A DNA stretch of 24,246 nucleotides, taken from the NCBI GenBank assembly GCA_964530165.1, contig CAZGYE010000047.1, positions 1 to 24,246 on the forward strand. Reading direction: 5' to 3'. The position numbers and the translations under genes were made by a program. This DNA is from CAZGYE01 sp964530165. GTDB lineage: Bacteria; Planctomycetota; Planctomycetia; Planctomycetales; Planctomycetaceae. Shown one piece after another: positions 24,245 to 24,246 of this stretch. Positions within the stretch are counted from its first letter, which is position 1, and each line of letters opens with the position of its first letter. Under the pieces are notes generated by a model. It did no database searches, was not told the DNA's origin, and saw nothing but the letters and a program-made list of their open reading frames with translations.

Positions 24245-24246
24245 CT

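Noticed and set aside
1..24246. CRISPR array, prophage, IS element, defence island or toxin-antitoxin pair
   Set aside because: No regularly spaced direct repeats of CRISPR size, no transposase, integrase, Cas, restriction or toxin-like gene was found among the coding regions.

Overview
The window looks like a chromosomal stretch from a planctomycete, probably of the Pirellulales/Pirellulaceae type. I infer this from the mix of families: a BBP7-type outer-membrane beta-barrel, a DUF1571 protein, a c-type-cytochrome-like protein with a CX4CH site, a secreted ceramidase-like protein, several Tat-exported xylose-isomerase-like TIM barrels, and many short palindromic or heptamer repeats between genes. 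Codon use looks uniformly GC-rich. I see no insertion sequence, phage gene, integrase, CRISPR array or toxin-antitoxin pair, so most of the window reads as ordinary core and niche genome.

Layout. 1-1906 (minus): ribonuclease Y (rny), a possible 37-codon mini-ORF, and the start of an exported ceramidase-like protein that runs off the left edge. 1907-2632: a large divergent gap with one weak small membrane ORF. 2633-5112: tilS (plus) converging on a BBP7 porin-like gene (minus), with a 121-bp palindromic element between them. 5165-5564: a repeat-bearing gap. 5565-7646 (plus): an alpha/beta hydrolase and an M20 metallopeptidase in tandem. 7623-9193 (minus): a cytochrome-like protein translationally coupled to a small lipoprotein. 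9266-11153 (plus): rmlA and a Tat-exported TIM barrel. 11269-13509 (minus): a second Tat-exported TIM barrel and a DUF1571 protein. 13761-19538 (plus): an M16 zinc protease, recG and an exported flavodoxin, with two heptamer-repeat arrays between the first two. 19685-22264 (minus): a xylose-isomerase-like enzyme, a PfkB sugar kinase and a 61-residue zinc-ribbon protein. 22456-23967 (plus): an exported nitrilase-family amidase. 24170-24244: tRNA-Val(GAC).

How the genes fit together. The housekeeping functions are RNA decay (Rny), tRNA-Ile lysidinylation (TilS), recombination (RecG), dTDP-sugar synthesis (RmlA) and tRNA-Val. Around them are periplasmic or surface proteins and carbohydrate genes. 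The isomerase-kinase pair (21221-22264 and 19914-21110) is the clearest metabolic unit: an aldose-to-ketose step followed by phosphorylation. The isomerase has one expected metal-1 ligand changed from Asp to His.

The most interesting non-genic content is the set of short repeats: two cloverleaf-like palindromes, a twin-hairpin GC repeat present in two copies, a decamer repeat that forms the 3' end of one gene, and heptanucleotide arrays. One heptamer array sits in frame inside a coding region, and another lies directly against the recG start codon. I found no convincing new defence or mobile system.
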